DNA of 64,000 nucleotides from Paracoccus onubensis (GTDB lineage: Bacteria > Pseudomonadota > Alphaproteobacteria > Rhodobacterales > Rhodobacteraceae): positions 1 to 64,000 of the forward strand of contig NZ_QZCG01000013.1 of assembly GCF_003591515.1 (NCBI RefSeq), written 5' to 3'. The notes beneath the pieces were generated by a model. The model worked only from the letters and a program-made list of their open reading frames with translations, was not told the origin of the DNA and did not search any database. Below, one piece after another: positions 59,991-64,000 of this stretch (position 1 is the first letter of the stretch; every line of letters starts with the position of its first letter). The position numbers and the translations under genes were made by a program.

Positions 59991-61874
59991 TCAGTCGCCA
60001 TTCGAGGGTTCGGCATTCGCCTCGGCCTTGGGATCCGGCAATTCCGCCGTTTCGCCGGATGCCTCCTCTTCCTTCAGGACCGTGTCCAGTCCGCGATCCA
60101 GCTTGGCCCGGATCCGCTCGGGATCGACCTCGCCGCTTTCGGTCGGCTCGAAGGACAGAGCGCGCCGCCACTGCACCTCGGCCTCGCGCTGACGTCCGAC
60201 TTTCCAGTAGATGTCGCCCAGATGATCGTTCACCACCGGGTCCGAAGACATCGAGGCGACCGCCTTTTCCATCGGGTCGATCGCTTCCTCATAGCGGCCA
60301 AGACGATAATAAGCCCAGGCAAGCGAATCGAGGATATAGCCGTCATCTGGCGACAGCTCGACCGCTTTGCGGATCAGTTCCAGCCCACGATCCAGATTCT
60401 TGTTCCGGTCGATCCAGCTATAGCCCAGATAATTCAGCAAGCTGGGTTCCTCTGGCTGGATTTCGATCGCGGCAAGCAGATCTTTCTCGGCACGCTTGAA
60501 CTGCCCGGCGCGTTCAAGCGCGATGCCACGGGCATAATAGGCAAACCATTTTTCCTGCGGCTGCGCATCGGCAAGCAGCGAAAGCGCCTTGTCATAGGCC
60601 GGCACCGCCTGCGAGAATTTCTGTTGCTGACGCAGCAGATCCCCCAGCGCGATCCAGGCCTGCGGAAGTTCGGGATAGGCAGCGGTCAGTGTCAGGGCGG
60701 CACTTTCCGCCTCGTCAGGACGCTCGGCCTGCGACAAAGCCTCTATGCGCGACAATTCCGCAAGCGGCCGCATTTCGCCCATACGGCGAAGCGCCTCGAA
60801 TTCCTGTTCGGCGAGATCGAACTGGTTCCGGCTTTGCAACAGCTGCGCGACAGTCAGGCGGGCCGCGCCAAGTTCGGGTGCAAGCCGCACCGCAAGCCTT
60901 GCATGGATCAGGGACAATGGTTCCGGATCGGGATTCGCGGCAAGCGCCGACGCGAAGGTCAGCAGCAACTGGGCAATACCGTCGGCGGGGGTTTGAACCA
61001 GATCGAAGGCGATCGGCTCTCCGGTTTGCAGCTTTTCCCTGAGATCGACAAGCTCGGGTTCCGTTTCAAGCCCCTGAACGTCATTCAGCAGTGCAAGCGC
61101 CTCGTCCCGGCGCTCAAGCTGCACGAGGATCTGCACCCGCGCGATCACGCCCAGAAGATTATCGCCGATACGCCTGTCGGACAGCAGCTTATGCGCACCT
61201 TCGTAATCCCCGACCATCGCCCGGGCGAGTGCGAGATGGTAATGAACCATCGGCGCCACATCCCGGGCATTCGCCATCTCTTCGAAGCTTTCCAGTGCGA
61301 CCGATGCGTTCCCGGCGCCCAGCAAGGCCCATGCACGCATCATCCCGTCCAGCAGGTTGCCGTTCTCCCCACCCGGTTCGACGCCGCTTTCTTCCAGATT
61401 TTCAACCAGTCCCGTCCAATCGCCATGACGCGCCAGGTCAATCCGGCGAACCAGTTCGGAAAGCTCGGTTCCGCCGCCCTGAGCGGCAATTTGCCCGGCC
61501 AGCTCGGTCGCACGCTCGACATCACCGGCCGAGATCTGCGCGACAAGCGCCCCATCCTGAAGATAAAGATCGTTCGGATCGCTGGCCACCGCCTGCGAGA
61601 AATATCGCGCGGCTGCCCGGTAATCGTTAAGCACGGTTGCCATCCGCGCCGCAAGGAAAGGTCCGGCAAGCCCCTTCGTCAGGGGCGCCGGCTCCTCTTG
61701 CGCGGCGGTTTCCGCCGGAGCATCCCCTTCGGCTTCGGCGGCGGGAACCGGATCGCTGTCCTGAAGTTCCTCGGGTCGCGGCGGCGGCGGTTCCTGCGCG
61801 GTGGCGGGCGAGGTTAACGGCCAAAGCAGACCCGCACATAACGCTGCGGTCAAAGCCAAATTCGGACGGGTCAT
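59991..61874 (-). CDS. Secreted tetratricopeptide-repeat protein
   Basis: The 627-residue protein has a signal peptide (about 1-27, ending near SPATAQ), a Pro/Glu-rich linker, and then tandem TPR-like helical repeats through to about residue 590. The repeats are clearest in the C-terminal half, for example LNYLGYSWIDRNKNLDRGL and LDSLAWAYYRLGRYEEAID. TPR proteins of this type scaffold envelope complexes in the periplasm. I chose the ATG at 61874; an ATG five codons earlier is possible. No enzymatic domain is visible. Upstream of ispE on the same strand. Confidence 0.85.
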   Translation of the reverse strand: MTRPNLALTAALCAGLLWPLTSPATAQEPPPPRPEELQDSDPVPAAEAEGDAPAETAAQEEPAPLTKGLAGPFLAARMATVLNDYRAAARYFSQAVASDPNDLYLQDGALVAQISAGDVERATELAGQIAAQGGGTELSELVRRIDLARHGDWTGLVENLEESGVEPGGENGNLLDGMMRAWALLGAGNASVALESFEEMANARDVAPMVHYHLALARAMVGDYEGAHKLLSDRRIGDNLLGVIARVQILVQLERRDEALALLNDVQGLETEPELVDLREKLQTGEPIAFDLVQTPADGIAQLLLTFASALAANPDPEPLSLIHARLAVRLAPELGAARLTVAQLLQSRNQFDLAEQEFEALRRMGEMRPLAELSRIEALSQAERPDEAESAALTLTAAYPELPQAWIALGDLLRQQQKFSQAVPAYDKALSLLADAQPQEKWFAYYARGIALERAGQFKRAEKDLLAAIEIQPEEPSLLNYLGYSWIDRNKNLDRGLELIRKAVELSPDDGYILDSLAWAYYRLGRYEEAIDPMEKAVASMSSDPVVNDHLGDIYWKVGRQREAEVQWRRALSFEPTESGEVDPERIRAKLDRGLDTVLKEEEASGETAELPDPKAEANAEPSNGD

Positions 61875-61966
61875 AGTCACTTCATACACCGGCTGGGCAA
61901 GGTTGAATTTACCGTAACCCTAACGCCCCCCCAGTTGATGAGCAATGACCGCCACACGGCACGGCT

Positions 61967-63637
<1,671 letters not shown>

Positions 63638-63881
63638 GGCTGGAATTCTCCTCATCCCTTCTGGCTGAGACAGCACTACATGGCGATATCGCAATGCGCA
63701 ATCATGACGCAGCGGATTGAACTGGCCAAAAACTGCCATCAAAGCAACCGCCGCTCTTGCAAAGCCCGTGGATTTGGAGTCACGATACCTGTCAACGGTT
63801 CTGACGCCCCTGTCATGTCAAATGGCGGGGGCGTTCGGTTAACTCCGACAGGATGACGCAATCCGAAAGGACAAGGCAACG

Positions 63882-64000
63882 ATGGACAAGTTACCGATCA
63901 CAAGGCGCGGCTATCAAGCACTCGAACAAGAGCTTACCCGGTTGAAATCGACCGAACGGCCGGCGATCATCCGCGCAATCGCCGAAGCGCGCGAGCATGG
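63882..64000 (+). CDS. greA: Transcription elongation factor GreA (partial, 3' end outside window)
   Basis: GreA rescues backtracked RNA polymerase by stimulating transcript cleavage. Only 39 codons are in the window, up to the right edge. They read MDKLPITRRGYQALEQEL and then RPAIIRAIAEAREHG, the well-conserved beginning of GreA's N-terminal coiled coil. The ATG at 63882 has AAGG about 5 bases upstream. It is divergent from ETF-QO. The rest of the gene lies beyond the window. Confidence 0.92.
   Translation, partial: MDKLPITRRGYQALEQELTRLKSTERPAIIRAIAEAREH

Noticed and set aside
59184-61817. 877-codon plus-strand reading frame
   Set aside because: It is antisense to ispE and the TPR gene. 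Its translation has no recognisable domain and shadow-like composition.

Overview
The window is a piece of ordinary alphaproteobacterial chromosome, most like Paracoccus or a close relative in the Rhodobacteraceae. The reasons are a high-GC, tightly packed gene order; an orphan 50-residue aa3 oxidase subunit IV that closely resembles the Paracoccus denitrificans peptide; a phaA-phaB pair; orders such as ftsE-ftsX-plsC, argH-lptM-lysA, trpC-moaC-moeA-lexA, rplU-rpmA and lepB-rnc-era; and SOS boxes of the alphaproteobacterial GTTC-N7-GTTC type. I see no tRNA, rRNA, insertion sequence, prophage, CRISPR array or plasmid gene. Both ends cut genes: plsC on the left and greA on the right.

Layout. 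1-3.1 kb: plsC, ftsX and ftsE on the minus strand, with a divergent membrane zinc-ribbon protein. 3.1-9.6 kb: argH, a hidden 46-residue lipoprotein gene, lysA and a large DUF4175/TIGR02302 membrane protein, opposite a TlpA-type thioredoxin; then tag. 9.7-16.4 kb: an EAL protein, phaA-phaB, a DUF465 protein, a NPPY methyltransferase with a DUF2007 protein, a long-chain polyprenyl diphosphate synthase and amtB. 16.8-24 kb: a bifunctional penicillin-binding protein and a nitroreductase, then a minus-strand run bioM-bioN-bioY-(short AMP ligase)-(thiolase). 24.2-32 kb: trpC-moaC-moeA, lexA, hemC opposite hemE, a DMT exporter, an acetyltransferase and azlCD.

32-41.3 kb: a lipoprotein of possible permuted-papain type, ctaH, an MBL hydrolase, an acyl-CoA dehydrogenase, glutamate dehydrogenase, a TetR regulator, two tandem I78-inhibitor lipoproteins and uvrD. 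41.3-47.7 kb: a PCC-domain protein, acyl-CoA ligase and SCP2-type thiolase operon, divergent from a dctPQM TRAP transporter. 47.7-53.5 kb: an LLM oxidoreductase, an acetyltransferase, rpmA-rplU, an ABC-F ATPase and a ferric-iron binding protein. 53.6-64 kb: rarD, then pdxJ-hyp-acpS, lepB-rnc-era-DUF1491, ispE, a TPR protein, ETF-ubiquinone oxidoreductase and the start of greA.

Most genes are housekeeping: cell division and wall growth, amino acids, haem, molybdenum cofactor, isoprenoids, translation and DNA repair. Carbon and acyl-CoA metabolism is a second theme, with three different thiolases, two AMP ligases, an acyl-CoA dehydrogenase and ETF-QO. Regulatory signals that can be read directly include perfect SOS boxes before lexA and uvrD and several terminator-like hairpins. 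The most interesting accessory feature is the biotin-uptake operon that continues into a divergent AMP ligase and a thiolase lacking its second catalytic cysteine. A dispersed intergenic repeat is present in three copies, one of which appears to be read into a protein N terminus.
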